Below, in pieces: positions 1 through 12,201 of a stretch of DNA of 64,000 nt (position 1 is its first letter; the number at the start of each line of letters is the position of its first letter). Source of the DNA: Anaeramoeba flamelloides (taxonomy: Eukaryota > Metamonada > Anaeramoebidae); contig JANTQA010000023.1 in NCBI GenBank assembly GCA_027625915.1, positions 1,612,001 to 1,676,000 on the forward strand, in the 5' to 3' direction. The notes below the pieces were generated by a model. The model did no database searches and was not told the DNA's origin. It saw only the letters and a list, made by a program, of their open reading frames with translations. The translations under genes were made by a program, and so were the position numbers.

Positions 1-1317
1 ATATTTTTGTTTAAATTCAAAATATAAAAAAAAAAATGATAATTTCAAGATTCCAATATGAATTTTGCTACTTATAATTATAAATAGATTGATTCCAGAG
101 TTTCAATATTTCATATCATCTAAAACTAAAAAGAGAAACTCAAAACAATAGTATTACAGTACTTTAAGAGTTACTATTAATTGTAAAATAAAAAGATCAA
201 ATTTTACACTTAACTTTCCAAAATAACATCAGGTCTAAGAATTCTAATAAATCATGGTTGTCCCCAATTATCAAAGGTAAATTAATAATTTGTACCGATT
301 TAAAAATTAAAAAATTAAAATTTAACTGTTTTTTAAAACCGTATTTTTTCGAAACTAAATGAATATTTTGTTTATTTAATTTTGTAACAAATAGTATTCT
401 TTCAAACCTTCTCGAAAAGTGTCTATTTTTTCGAAATTTTTGAATTTCAAATATTAGCTCAATAATCGTCAACATAAAAGCATAAATACTGGTTATTTTT
501 TTTTTACTTTTCATAAAGCTAGTTGTAACATCAATATATTTCCAATTTGCGAAAATAATTTGTCTAATAAATTTATTAGTTAATTATTTAATTTTTTTTG
601 GTAAATTGGTAAATTTCAGCAACTAATCTACCTCCAACATCAGATGAAAGAAAGGTATTTTACAAATCTAAGTCTTTGAATTGATAATTAAACCTTTAGA
701 TTTATGGTGAAATGAATATTTTTATCTGAAATTCTTATGTTTTTTTTACAAATACGAGTTTCATTTTTAATTTAATGAGATTCACAAATATTACTAGTAG
801 AATAATCGATTCTTTCGAGACGTTTGAACCTTGGAACATTAATTTGATTAAAACAAAAAAACAAAGCACTTTAATTATATGCTTCTCCTTAGTCTCTGAT
901 AATCAATTAAGTTGATTTATGCTCTTTTTTCTTATTTATATTGTTTCACAAAAAGGGTAAAAAAAGTTTATGAGGAAAAATATCAATTTACGAATTTTAC
1001 TGACTTTGAAACTATGGTTTTTTTTTAAAGATTCTTTTTCAAGGAATGAAATAACAAGCTTTTTTGAAAACAAGATAAGTATTTTTTCGAGGTTCATTTC
1101 CATTTAACATAAACTTGTTTGCTCACAAAAATAAGAAAACCTATAAATTTGCTTTTTTCCACTTTTTTCAATATCATTTTTTTATTTTCAATTACCGATC
1201 CTAAATTTTTAATTAATAAAAAGACAATTCAACAAAAAAAAACAAAAACAATTTACTGACTCGTCACTGAACAGATTAATCGAGAAGGGACATTAACAAC
1301 ATAAACACTTGCAAAAA
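1..1317. other. AT-rich upstream spacer
   Basis: No convincing coding segment, RNA gene or repeat was recognised here. The stretch is made of short A and T runs. Its right end is the presumed promoter and 5' leader of the NT-C2/DIL gene that starts at 1318. I see no distinct core-promoter motif. Confidence 0.6.
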
Positions 1318-4182
1318 ATGTTTAAAAAAAAAATCAAATGCAGATTACAGTTTGGTATCATTCTCCTGTCAAGAGTAAGACAAAAAAACAAAACAGTTTT
1401 TGTCAAATGGAAAAGGGGAAAGTCACAAGGTGAAACTAAGAAGGCGTTATTAGACAAGTGTGGGTGTGCTGAATGGAATCAAGAATTTAGCATCAAATGT
1501 TCACTTTTCCAAGACAAAAAAACAAAAGAATTTGCACAAAAAATCTTGAGGTTGTCGATCTATTTTGATATTGATAAAACAAAAACAAAAAGATCATTAA
1601 GAAGAGGAAACTCTGAAAAAAGAATTGCAACTTTACAAATTAATGTAGCGAAGGGGTTTAGTATCAAAAACACACAAAAAAATAAAGTACAACCGATTTT
1701 AAAAGAATACCCATTAAACCTGAGAAACACATCAAGCCATTTCAAGGTTCCAAAGATCCTTGTAGCTTATAAAATACAGATGAACCAAAAGTCGAACAAA
1801 AGCAAAAGAAAGAAAATTCCAAAGCTGCTAAATGATACCTATTTATTACAAAGGCTGGAAGAATATGAAATTATGAAAAGAAACCCATTAAAATCCATCA
1901 CCCAAACAGAGGAGTATACCGAAATTACTGGGAAAACAGAATTAATGACCGACACAGAAGATTTTGAAGACCAAAATTCTGAAAATTGGAACGAAGAAAT
2001 CGATGAATGGGAAATTTTAGAAAAGAATGTAAACAGCAAAAGGAGGCAGCTTCAATCAAATGTTAATAATAATGAAAACAAAGGCGAAAATGAAAACGAC
2101 AATAGATATGAAAAAGAAATCGAAAATGAAACAATTTATGAAGAAATAAATATAAGTGTTCGAAAAATAAATTATATTACTGATATCACTGGAAGCGTTA
2201 GCTACAGTGGAAGTGGAAGTAAGAGCGAAAACAATTACGATAATGACTCTGGTAAAGATAATTCCAGTACTCGTCATATTATTAGTGATAGTGGTTACTC
2301 TAGTGAAAGCAATAGCGACGGCAGCAGCGATAATAGAAGTGAACCCCTTAATAATATATTAAGCGAAACAGAGAATGTATCTAAAATTTCTTTAAATGAT
2401 TTTCTCTCACCACCACAAAAAAGAAAATCAATTCAAAAAAAAGATCAAAATAAAAATCAAGAAAAAAGAAAAGAAAATTCCTTAAAGAATGCGTCAAGTG
2501 TGCCCAAATTAAGTGAAAATAAATTTAAAAATGTTCTATCTCACCAAAATTCTGCTCCTTTAAATAAAAATAGATCAAAAACAAAAAAAGTTTCCAAATT
2601 AAATGAAATATCTGATATCCAACAAAATTGGGGAAATAAAAATGGAAAATCCAAGACAAGGACAAACTCAAAGACAAATCAAAATGTAATTGTAAAAAAA
2701 GAAAAGCAAAATCCAAAGATTTTATTTAAAAAAAGCGAATACCAAAAAATATTAAAATTGGAAAATTGGCTAATTGAAAGAATATTTTTATTTTCAAATT
2801 CATTATATTCGAATGGGTACCCAATTTCTGCATGTATGGTTTTTAAATGTTTTTTATATTGGAAAGCTTTTGAACCAACATTTGATCAAGAATCAGAAAC
2901 AGAATCAAAGTCAGAATCAAAAACCAAAACAAATTTAAAAAAAAAAATTCAAAATAATTTAGAAATAAATGACAAAAAAAGTAAACAAGAAGATGACATA
3001 CTTTCAGCATTTTTAAATTCTTTAAATTCTTATCTTGAAACGAATGAAAATGAACAAGAAATGTTATATTGGTTATTTTCAAATGTAAATTTTTTAATTA
3101 AATTAATTGAAAAATATTTTTCACAAGAATTAGAAAATGAGTACAAAAATAAAAAAAAAAGAAAAAAATTAAAACAAGAACAAGATTTTATAAAATTACG
3201 AAATTCTAAAAAAAAAATTAATGATGGTGATGGTGATGATGATAACCATAATGATAATGATAATACTATTAATGATGGTGATGATGGTAATTGTTTAAGA
3301 AAAGAAACTAAAAATTATAAAATATATAAATTTCAAAAAAAAATAAAAAAGTTATTATTCAGGATTTTGGAATTAATAACAAACAATATCTTAAGTGAAA
3401 TTAAACCAAATATAATTAATGCCTTTCTAGATAATACTTCAAACTCTTCATTAAATTTTGGGAAAGTTACACAGAAAAAATCAAAAAAAAAATCAAAAAA
3501 AGCAATAGCTTTTAAAAAAATTTTAATAAGACTTGATAAATTCAATGAAGAACTCAAAGATAATTATTTTCCAATACAATTAAAACAAATTTTTTTCAAC
3601 CAAATTATTTATTTAATTGATGCTGAATTAACTAATGATTTATTTAAATTTGAACAATATTGCCAATGTGGCAATGGGTTCCAAATAAAATTAGCGGTAT
3701 CTCAATTTGAAGAAAGGTTAAGCAAGCTAAACATTAAAAATTTACATAATTTTAAAAAAATTAAACAAGCTTCAGAATGCTTGGCAATGAATAAAGTTAT
3801 TATTAATAACAAGAAGGATAAATACAATGCAATAAGTGATATATCACCCGATTTAAATTATATTCAAGTGTTAAGGTTATTAAAGAATTTTCAAATTGAC
3901 GAATTTGATAATTTAGAAATTCCTCAAGAAAAAATTGTATTATTCGAAAATTTTATTAAAAAGAAGTTAAAGAAAAATTCAAAAACAAACAATAAGAATG
4001 ATGATGATAATCATTTTGAAAATAATCTTAATATTGATCTGAATTATATTATTCCATATAAAATTGATTATTCTAAAATTGATTGTTATGGTTGGGAAAA
4101 GATTAATAAACCAATGATATTAAAATCAAAAAAACAATTTAATTTTTTAGATAAAGATTTAGATGAATTTATAAATGATTAA
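1318..4182 (+). CDS. NT-C2 and DIL (dilute) domain protein, paralogue 1
   Basis: Single-exon gene of 954 residues from the ATG at 1318 (first residues MFKKKIKCRLQFG), ending in TAA. Residues about 1-150 look like an N-terminal C2 (NT-C2, EEIG1/EHBP1 type) domain: alternating strands, with the motif VFVKWKRGKS and a WNQEF strand. Residues about 150-470 are low-complexity, rich in Asn, Ser, Glu and Lys. Residues about 475-905 match the DIL domain found in the globular tail of myosin V and in afadin-like proteins: a helical region with YPISACMVFKCFLYW, then CQCGNGFQIKLAVSQFEERL, the counterpart of the family's C-x-W-S-x-G-x-Q-I-R-x-N-V-x-Q-L-E-E-W. The family usually acts in cargo or membrane attachment; a role here is inference. 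There is no motor domain. A paralogue with the same order of parts lies at 14859-18909 on the other strand. Asp/Asn-rich insertions encoded by GAT and AAT repeats (about 3220-3290) interrupt the DIL region. Confidence 0.85.
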   Translation: MFKKKIKCRLQFGIILLSRVRQKNKTVFVKWKRGKSQGETKKALLDKCGCAEWNQEFSIKCSLFQDKKTKEFAQKILRLSIYFDIDKTKTKRSLRRGNSEKRIATLQINVAKGFSIKNTQKNKVQPILKEYPLNLRNTSSHFKVPKILVAYKIQMNQKSNKSKRKKIPKLLNDTYLLQRLEEYEIMKRNPLKSITQTEEYTEITGKTELMTDTEDFEDQNSENWNEEIDEWEILEKNVNSKRRQLQSNVNNNENKGENENDNRYEKEIENETIYEEINISVRKINYITDITGSVSYSGSGSKSENNYDNDSGKDNSSTRHIISDSGYSSESNSDGSSDNRSEPLNNILSETENVSKISLNDFLSPPQKRKSIQKKDQNKNQEKRKENSLKNASSVPKLSENKFKNVLSHQNSAPLNKNRSKTKKVSKLNEISDIQQNWGNKNGKSKTRTNSKTNQNVIVKKEKQNPKILFKKSEYQKILKLENWLIERIFLFSNSLYSNGYPISACMVFKCFLYWKAFEPTFDQESETESKSESKTKTNLKKKIQNNLEINDKKSKQEDDILSAFLNSLNSYLETNENEQEMLYWLFSNVNFLIKLIEKYFSQELENEYKNKKKRKKLKQEQDFIKLRNSKKKINDGDGDDDNHNDNDNTINDGDDGNCLRKETKNYKIYKFQKKIKKLLFRILELITNNILSEIKPNIINAFLDNTSNSSLNFGKVTQKKSKKKSKKAIAFKKILIRLDKFNEELKDNYFPIQLKQIFFNQIIYLIDAELTNDLFKFEQYCQCGNGFQIKLAVSQFEERLSKLNIKNLHNFKKIKQASECLAMNKVIINNKKDKYNAISDISPDLNYIQVLRLLKNFQIDEFDNLEIPQEKIVLFENFIKKKLKKNSKTNNKNDDDNHFENNLNIDLNYIIPYKIDYSKIDCYGWEKINKPMILKSKKQFNFLDKDLDEFIND

Positions 4183-7100
4183 GAAAAATATAGTCCTGGT
4201 AAGAGTAGAAGTGATAATGATGATGATGATAATAATAACGATAATGATTAGTATAATTGTGCAGAAATAGAATTATAATCAACTAATTTTAAAATGAGGA
4301 TTTATTTAATTAATGGGTAAAAAGTCAAGTTAAAGTGTTATTCTTAATCATAATTGGAATAATAGAATCATTTTGAATGAATAATAATAAAATTTGCTAA
4401 AATAATAATAATAATAATAATAATATATTTGCCAATAATAAATTATTGGTTATTATGATTTGATTTATTTTTTTTTTCGTTTTTTTCAAATAATAATTTT
4501 ATTTTTTAAATTTATAAATGAATTTTTTGTGTGCCACCTTGAATAAGAATAATGTTTTTTTTTTTTTTTTCTTTTGATTTTGTAATAATATCTTTTACTA
4601 ATTATATTATCTCTGTTAAACTTATTAAAAAATATAATAAAGTACACAAATAAAATATTTAAAAAAAAAAACGAAAAGAAAAGAAAAAGAATAAATTTGG
4701 GGTTGTAAATTGTAATACTATGTGTTAATTAAAAAATATTAAGGCTGTAAAGAATAAAAGGTTGGTAAAATACTTAACATAATAGGTAAATTGTTTTTAA
4801 TAACTTAAAAATAAGATAAAATAGAAAAGGTGTTTCAATTGCCTTGAATGCAAATTTATGTTTAACAAATATAAAAATAAATCTAAAAAAAAAAATAATT
4901 CATTTGATAGTTTTTTTTGAAATAAAATGAAATCCAATTCCATTAATATAGTATTCTTAATGTCGTGTCTATTATTGTGAAAAAAAAAATGTTAAAAATC
5001 AATCAAATCTATTTAATAAATAAATATATATATATATAAATTATGAAAAACTGATACTGATTAAAAAAAAATAAATTGTATATGTTAAATCAATAATTAA
5101 AACAATTGATGACAAAAAACTCGGGAATTCTTAGATGAAATACAATAGAATGACACCCAATTACAAATTCAAACTAATGATAATTATAATTTTGAATACA
5201 ACTGTGATAGTTTCGATGTTTTGATCTTTGGCACTTTTTGAGATCTCAAAGATTTTTTTTTTTTCATTTTTTTTATTCTTTGATTAATTGCTATTTCAGA
5301 AATATTAATTTAAAATAATTACTCTATCGGATATTAAGTGTTATGATAAACTAAAAATTTTATTAATTCTAATTAATTTGATTTTGTACTGAACGAAAAC
5401 GATTTGTTTCAAAGATAATAAATGGAAGCATTTTGAAAATTATAAAAATAAAAAATTCTTTCTTTATTTGTTATGATTTTTTGAATTATCATCTTTTGTT
5501 TTTGTTTTTTGCTAAATTATATTTGATGAATTAATATACTCCTTAAAATTTTTTTTAGTGATTGTATTTTTTATTATTTTCAATATTATATTTTTACTGT
5601 TAATTTTGAATTTTTGTAATAAATTTCGATATTTTCAATTGTGAATTATAGGTATTATGATTTTTCAAAATTTGAAGATTTTGTTTTGTGAATCTTTCGG
5701 ATTTTTTTTTTTTGTTATTTGAATTATTTGAAATTACAATCCTTTTATTTTTTTTTTTTGTGAATTGTATTTTATTTTTTTTTTCAAAAGAAGTTTAATT
5801 TCATAATTTTATTTTTGTGGAAAGATGCTCCTTGTATGTGGGGAAAATATAAGTTAGCGGATAGTCCCTAAAGTACAATTTTTGATGAGAATAAAAAATA
5901 AATTATCACAAGAATTCAGTTCAAAGAGTAGTTGAAAATCATAGTATTCAAAGAGATCTTTGTTTCCTCACTTTTAAATAAATAAACAGTTTTATTTAAA
6001 GAGGGGTTAAAAAGATACTTTAGGAATATAGATGTAATTGTTATGTAATTGTAAAAACAATTTCTTTGGCTTTAGAAACAATGAAAATTGTATGGATCCT
6101 AAAAAAATGATAGAACTATTTAAATGAATAATTACCAAACTTATGAAAACTTTCAATCTACCAGTCAGATCATGGCAAGATTCAGGTACTATTTGAACAT
6201 TATTTAAATTTATCAAACTTGATTAAAGTTTTTCCATGCATAAAATAGGGTAAAAAATTAATTTAAACGTGAAACATTTGAAATTGTTTGCAATTTTCGT
6301 AATAAAGGTGGTTAAAAACATATACCAGAGTAGAAATCCCTTATTTCGATATAAAACTTTTTTTTGTTTTTTAGGTTTTAAAATAACATTGATTTATTGT
6401 CCAATATCAAGATTAACACAGTTTTAATTTTGAGTTAAATTATTGTATCCTTTAAGAAACTTTTAAAATATGATTATAATTCAATTTAAGTACTAGGTTT
6501 GCAATTATAATTTAAAATATTATGTATTTTCATGATGGTTTGGTTTTGGTAATTCTCATAAATTTTATTCATTGTGATCTAAAAATGAAACAATGACATA
6601 TTTTTATTAAAATTTGGTGTAATCATATCTCGAAATAACAAAGAAATTTTGGAAGAAATATTTTTTGAAATAAAATTTCTTCTCAGTGAAAGTGAAAAAC
6701 CTTTATAAATTGCCGAGAAGTTTCTATTCTTTATTTTTGATCTGTGACTTGAGTTAAGAGGGTTTCACATTTTGATCTCAGAAGGTAAAAATAGTGAATA
6801 TTGGCAAATATTATAGAATTTTTCATGTTATTGTCTAGTGATGTTAATATTTATTTAAATCTTGGCAAAGTATTTTGTAAGGTATAGAATTCGTCAAATC
6901 CTCATTTACTGAAAGAACGATCATTTTTTCTTATTTATCAAAACAAAATTATTTTTCAAAACAAAAAAAAAAAAGTTTTTTGAAAATTTAATTATTATTT
7001 AGAGAGTTCTGTGCAAAATTCCAGAAAACCTTTCCAACATCCCACTTTTATTGAAACTGGCCATTATGTTTTCTCACAACGATAAAAACAAAAAAAAAAT

Positions 7101-7678
7101 TACACACTGAAATAAATCATATTTTTTTGGTATTTGGTTATATAACTTCGGTTCATAAAAATCAATTATAGTGAATTTTACTATTGAGAAAGAGTTTTTG
7201 GGAACTTATTGTAAAGAAAAAAACATAGAGAAAATCACATCTTCTTTGTAAGAATTTTTTTAATTCATGAATACAGTGGAGCAATTCAATGTATCACAAT
7301 GATTTTTAATTATTGGCAATGCGATCAATTAGACTTGAAGTTGTTTATTGAGAGTGTTTTCAAAGTTAAAAAATAGTGATTTATAATTTTTTTTTCATTT
7401 TAATGTTCCTTAACAAGGTGTTCGAGTTCACCTTTCTCAAAATTTCTTAAGTTCATTTTTCATTTCAAAAATGAAATAAAATGTTTTTTGATGCAAATTA
7501 AAGAATATTTTAAAGATCATCCTTTTCATAATGTAAATGGGATTGGAACATATTGGGTTGAGAAAAATTCTTGAATTACAAAAGTAGTCTTTAAAAAACT
7601 GATTGATCTTTATTTATTTCTTAATGTTTGTTTCTTTGATTGGTTTAATTTATTTAATATCTTGAAAAAAGAAATACA
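4183..7678. other. long AT-rich spacer without recognised genes
   Basis: The left end carries GAT/AAT-rich sequence running on from the gene's 3' end and a short AAT microsatellite near 4400-4430. The rest is poly-A and poly-T rich, with only short open frames of low-complexity composition. I recognise no exon or RNA gene. Confidence 0.5.
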
Positions 7679-8533
7679 GTTTTTATTTTGAAATTATTTC
7701 AAATTTTGTGCATGTCAAGATAAAAAAGCTAATAACTTGAAATATAAAAATTTTGATCATTGGAACTTTTAAAGACTAATAATTTAAACACCTTTGGACT
7801 TTTGGTTCTGAATAAACAATTTTTAAGGTTGATAATCCTTGAAGTATGAAAAATAGACTATTTTGTGTAAGGTGCAGGGGGTTTTTTATTTGGTATTTCA
7901 CCGATAGATCTTGACTTTGAATGTCATTTAAAAGAGATTTAAATAGAAATTTTTGGAAATCTATTTTTTTTTTCCGAAATCCAAATTGAAGACTTAAAGA
8001 CACATAGATTGGTATGTTTTAAAAAAAATTTTTAATTTCTTGGATTGTCAATTGAAATTTTCATTAAGGTTTGGTTTTAATAGGAGCTTTTACAAAAACG
8101 AATAATTTTTTTTTTTTTCAATAATTAATAAAGTTTGAAATATTACATTGAATTTTTTAACCAAAAATCAAAATTCATAATTAAATTCCTACAACATAAT
8201 AACCTCACACTCATAAAATTGGATTTCGGAAAAAAAAAAAATAAATTGTGAAAAATTGCCATTTTGAATCACTATTAAAATTCATCTAAAGTTTTAGATC
8301 TATCAGCTAAAAACCAAAACAATAAGTTACTACATCCAAACGACATAAGATTATCTTTTTTCCATTCTTCAAGGATTTTCAACCTTAAAAATTGTTTATT
8401 CAGAACCAAAAGTCAAAAGGTGTTTAAATTATTAGTCTTTAAAAGTTACAATTATCAAAATTTTTATATTGGAAGTTTTTAACTTTTTTATCTTGACATT
8501 ACACAAAATTTGAAATAAAATCAAAATAAAAGT
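7679..8533. repeat. foldback element A (large inverted repeat)
   Basis: The left arm (about 7679-7987) is repeated in reverse complement as the right arm (about 8217-8533), with about 230 bases between. Landmarks: TTGGACTTTTGGTTCTGAAT at about 7794 returns as ATTCAGAACCAAAAGTC near 8400, and CCGAAATCCAAATT (about 7975) returns as AATTGGATTTCGG (about 8218). The outer parts of the arms look roughly 85-90 percent identical by eye, the inner parts less. No long open frame lies inside. The form fits a foldback or MITE-like non-autonomous DNA transposon, or a locus giving a long hairpin RNA. No clear target-site duplication was seen. Confidence 0.75.
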
Positions 8534-9143
8534 CTTCTAATATACAAAATATTGTATTTTTTTTGTTCTACTCTTGTGGGGTACTACAAGTTTCAAGACT
8601 ATTTTTTTGACTGTATTTAAAATTTCTTTTATTTTTTTTCATGTTAACAAGAACAGCTTCACTTCACCATTTTCACTAAGTAATTCGGCTTACAGTTCTG
8701 AAGCAAATCTAATTTACTCACTCATACCATAAAAAGTTTGAAAAAAAGTCAACGAAAAAGTTTTTTCTGAAATCTTTTTGGACTTTTTTCTTCAAAAAAA
8801 CCTCTTAAAAACCTATAGTTTAGAGGCTTGTAAAAGGTAAATTAAGAAGAAATTAATTGGTTTACAGCCATAGGATTTTAAACACTTCCAACTGTGACTT
8901 CCTATTCCTTCATAAAAAAATATAAATGAATGAAACAAAGGAAGAAAATTATACGAATTTGATTGAGAAAAAACCTCTTCAAGGCTTGGCTGAAACAATA
9001 ATTTAACTTGTACTAATGTCTGCTATGAATGTCAATTTTTAAAAATTCTTAATTGATTCTTTCTCCTTTAGAATTACTTCTGTTCTGATAAAAATGAGAT
9101 TTTTTCAAATCATTTTTTATCTTTTGTTTTTTTTATTTCAAAA
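8534..9143. other. spacer before the AP-2 mu gene
   Basis: AT-rich with no recognised exon. It contains the presumed promoter and 5' leader of the gene starting at 9144. Short reverse-strand open frames here show no family signature. Confidence 0.5.
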
Positions 9144-11150
9144 ATGATATCTGGAATCTTATTTATTAACGAATTAGGAAAAGTCCTTATTTCAAGAATT
9201 TATCGACAAGACATCACGTAAATATCTTTTCATATTTTAATTTTCTTCCCCACCTTTTCAAATCTGTCTTTTCTTTCAAACTTTTTTTGGGTTTTTATTG
9301 TTTTTAATTTTTTATTGTTTTTAAATTTTTTTATTGTTTTTTGTTTTCCAAATCTTTGAACAACCGATTCACTAACCCCATTACAAAACACATTTTTTGA
9401 CAACACTCAAACTACAATAGGATTTCTTTTATCGATCAATTTAAAATCAAAGTCTTAGCAGCAAAAAAAACAACAAACCCAATTAAGCATGTTGAAGGAA
9501 CAACCTTTTGCTTTCGAAGAATAGGAAGCTTTTTCATTGTGGCTGTAACAAAAAAAAATATTAATGCTGCTTTAGTTTTTGAATTCTTGAACACAATCAT
9601 TGAAATTTTCAAAGGCTACTTTGGTGAAAAATTCAACGAAAACACAATTAGAACTAATTTTTCACTTGTGTATGAACTACTTGATGGTAACAATTTTTTT
9701 TTTATTTTTTAAAAAAAAGAAAAATTTTTTTTTTAATCAACTGTTTTCAAAAAGTGCGTAAAAAAAGTTTTATAAGGTGTCAAACAAACTGCTTAAAACT
9801 AGAGAATTATACAGTTTGGTTCAACACTGATAGGACTTTTGTTCCACACTTTTTTATAACAGCTGTGTCCACATTTCTTCTCTTTTTTTCTTTCTTTCTT
9901 TCTCTAAATATAATTTTTTTTCTTTTTGTTTTCTTTTTGGAAGGATCCAAAATAACAAAAAGAAAAATTATAAAATGGTCTTCCGCACAATAACCCTTTT
10001 TCCTTTTCTTATCACATCATATTTTTTTTTTTTTTTTTTTATTTAAATTAATTATTAAACAAACCAAATTAGAAATTATTGACTTTGGTTACCCACAAAC
10101 CACCGAAACAGATATTTTAAAATTATATATCACACGTGAAAATCAAAGGCAAACCAAGAAATCAAAAGAATCTGTGAAACAAATTTCAATCAAGGCAACG
10201 GGTGTCATTGGGTGGCGACAGGAAGGGCTCAAATACTCACGAAACGAAGTCTTTTTAGATATTGTCGAAAACCTTCACTTTTTGGTCTCCAATTCCGGTA
10301 AATTCCTCAAATCGGATGTATTTGGAGAAATTATAATGAAGTCAAGATTATCTGGAATGCCCGACTGCAAGCTTGGCTTGAATGACAAAGTGCTTCTTGA
10401 CAAAAGATCTGGTGGAAAGAGAACAAAAATGAAAAATACAAGGGGTGGGAATACGCCTATCGTCATCGATGATGTCACATTCCATCAATGTGTCAAATTA
10501 AGTAAATTTGATACCGACAGATCTATTTCTTTTGTTCCTCCAGATGGTGAATTTCAATGCGCGAGGTTTGGATTTCCTTTTTTTGTTTCACAAAAACCAA
10601 TTCTTATTTTTTGCTTTTTGTTTTAATAATTTTCTTTCTGAATTTTTTTTTTTTTATTAATTTTTTATTTTTATATAGTTATCGTGTCACTGAAAATGTC
10701 AAGAAACCTTTCAAAGTGATTCCAATTGTTAAAGAAAGAGGCGCAATCACGGTTGATGTCAAAGTTACTGTCATTTCATTGTTTAGCGAAAATTTGTTTG
10801 CTAAAAATACCGTTGTTAGAATCCCTACCCCCCCCAATACCGCTGAATGTGTGATCACAACACAAACAGGAAAAGCAAAATATGACCCTCAAATCAATTG
10901 TATTGTTTGGTCCATCAAAAGATTCCAAGGCAAGGAGGAACTTTCTTTAAGTGCAGAAGTCAATCTAATTAGAGGAAAACAATCCGTTTGGTCAAGACCT
11001 CCAATTAGTTTGGATTTCACAATTCCAAGTTATACATCTTCTGGTCTTCGTGTAAGATACTTAAAGGTCGTTGAAAAAAGTATCACTGAGGTTGTAAAAT
11101 GGGTTCGTTATCTTTGTGTCAGTAAAGGAACTTTCCAAGTTCGTATTTAA
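9144..11150 (+). CDS. AP2M1: AP-2 complex mu subunit (clathrin adaptor medium chain)
   Basis: Four exons rebuilt by reading: 9144-9217, 9421-9686, 10073-10565 and 10679-11150. All three introns (203, 386 and 113 nt) have GT...AG ends, and the joins keep phase. The spliced frame is 1305 nt, or 434 residues, essentially the length of animal AP-2 mu. Exon 1 gives MISGILFINELGKVLISRIY, the start of the longin domain. Exon 2 continues through KKNINAALVFEFLN and NFSLVYELLD. Exon 3 holds DFGYPQTTE, the linker with ATGVIGWRQEGLKYSRNEVF, and the start of the mu-homology domain (LSGMPDCKLGLNDK, HQCVKLSKFD, FVPPDGEFQ). Exon 4 finishes it (KAKYDPQINCIVW, SRPPISLDF, SGLRVRYLKV, VVKWVRYL). The Thr of ATGVIGW lies where AAK1-type kinases phosphorylate AP-2 mu in animals. 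The protein binds tyrosine-based sorting signals during clathrin-mediated uptake at the plasma membrane. AP-1 mu is less likely given the RPPISLDF and KYDPQ matches. Confidence 0.95.
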
Positions 11151-11305
11151 ATTCATATCATGCTTGAAATAAGAATTCTTTTTTTTTTTTTCAAAACTAA
11201 TTTTAATATTTCTTCGTTTTCTTATTCTATTTTATTTTATTTTTTCTTTTCCATATTTCAGATATTTATTTTCATGCGTTTTCTAAAATAATAATAATTT
11301 ATATG

Positions 11306-11336
<31 letters not shown>

Positions 11337-11485
11337 GATAGATAGATAGATTTCAATTTCCTTTTTAGTTTTTTGGTTTTATCGATTTATGGAAAATATA
11401 TTTTTTTTATTATTTCAATCTATTTGACTTTAATCGTTAATCATAAATTTTGGGTTTTAATTCTTAAATTAAAAAAATTTTTTTC
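11151..11485. repeat. 3' flank of AP-2 mu with TA and GATA microsatellites
   Basis: Noncoding sequence after the AP-2 mu stop codon. It holds an uninterrupted (TA)n run at about 11311-11336 followed by a short GATA run to about 11351. Nothing else was recognised. Confidence 0.7.
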
Positions 11486-12201
11486 AGCTTTTACAGAATT
11501 TAAAAGAATTGAGTTAAATCTAAGATTTTTCTCTATTCTTTTGAATTTAGGAAAGGAGATTCAAGAAAATTGCCCCCTGTTTGCCGTTAGCTTTTTTTTA
11601 ATCTAAGAAATAAAAAGTAAAAAAAAACCGAGGCACTCTATGGCACTTTCTGTTAGATTTTTTTTAATTTTCGTTATAAAAAGAAAATTTCATATGTTTT
11701 CTAAACAAAAACAAGAATTTAAAAAAATTGCCGTTAACTTTTCTTGAGTTTTCTGTTTATTTGCGAAGTGTTCTAGGTTTTTTTACTTTAGAAAGAAACA
11801 GAAAATTTATTAAAATTTTCGGTTTATTTCTAAAGTAAAAAAAACCTAAAACGAAAATCTATTGATTTTCGAAAAAATAGAAAAGTCAAAAAAACCTAAC
11901 GAAAATATATAAATTTTCGAAATAAAATAGAAAACCTCAAAAAAACATAGACACTCTACAGCACTTTTCGTTAGGTTTTCCAAAATTCAAAATAAGGGAG
12001 TAAAACCTTAGATTTTATTCAATTCTTTTGAATTCTGGAAAACTACGTTATGTTTTTTTTTAATTTGATAAAATAAAAGAAAATTTTTGAAAACTTCTTA
12101 TTATTTCTTAAATTAAAAAAAATTGTTTTCAGCTTTTCCCGAATTTAAAAGAAACAAGTTAAATCTAAGATTTTTCTCTATTCTTTTAAATTCTGGAAAG
12201 C
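11486..12201. repeat. cluster of small hairpin repeats (family H)
   Basis: Three copies of a roughly 70-bp imperfect palindrome lie at about 11486-11557, 11974-12043 and 12131-12201. Each begins near TTTTCCAGAATTTAAAAG and ends near TTCTTTTAAATTCTGGAAA, the two being reverse complements. Between them (about 11770-11900) lies a second palindromic motif built from GTTCTAGGTTTTTTTACTTT and its complement, with AACGAAAATCTATTGATTTT units. Copies are often followed by AGGCACT...GGCACTTTCTG. Further copies occur at about 23560, 47805, 61640, 62230, 62410 and 62747. No coding potential is evident. Confidence 0.75.

Noticed and set aside
9754-9993. Open frame between AP-2 mu exons 2 and 3
   Set aside because: The AP-2 mu alignment is continuous across its removal, and its flanks are clean GT and AG sites. 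It is intron 2.
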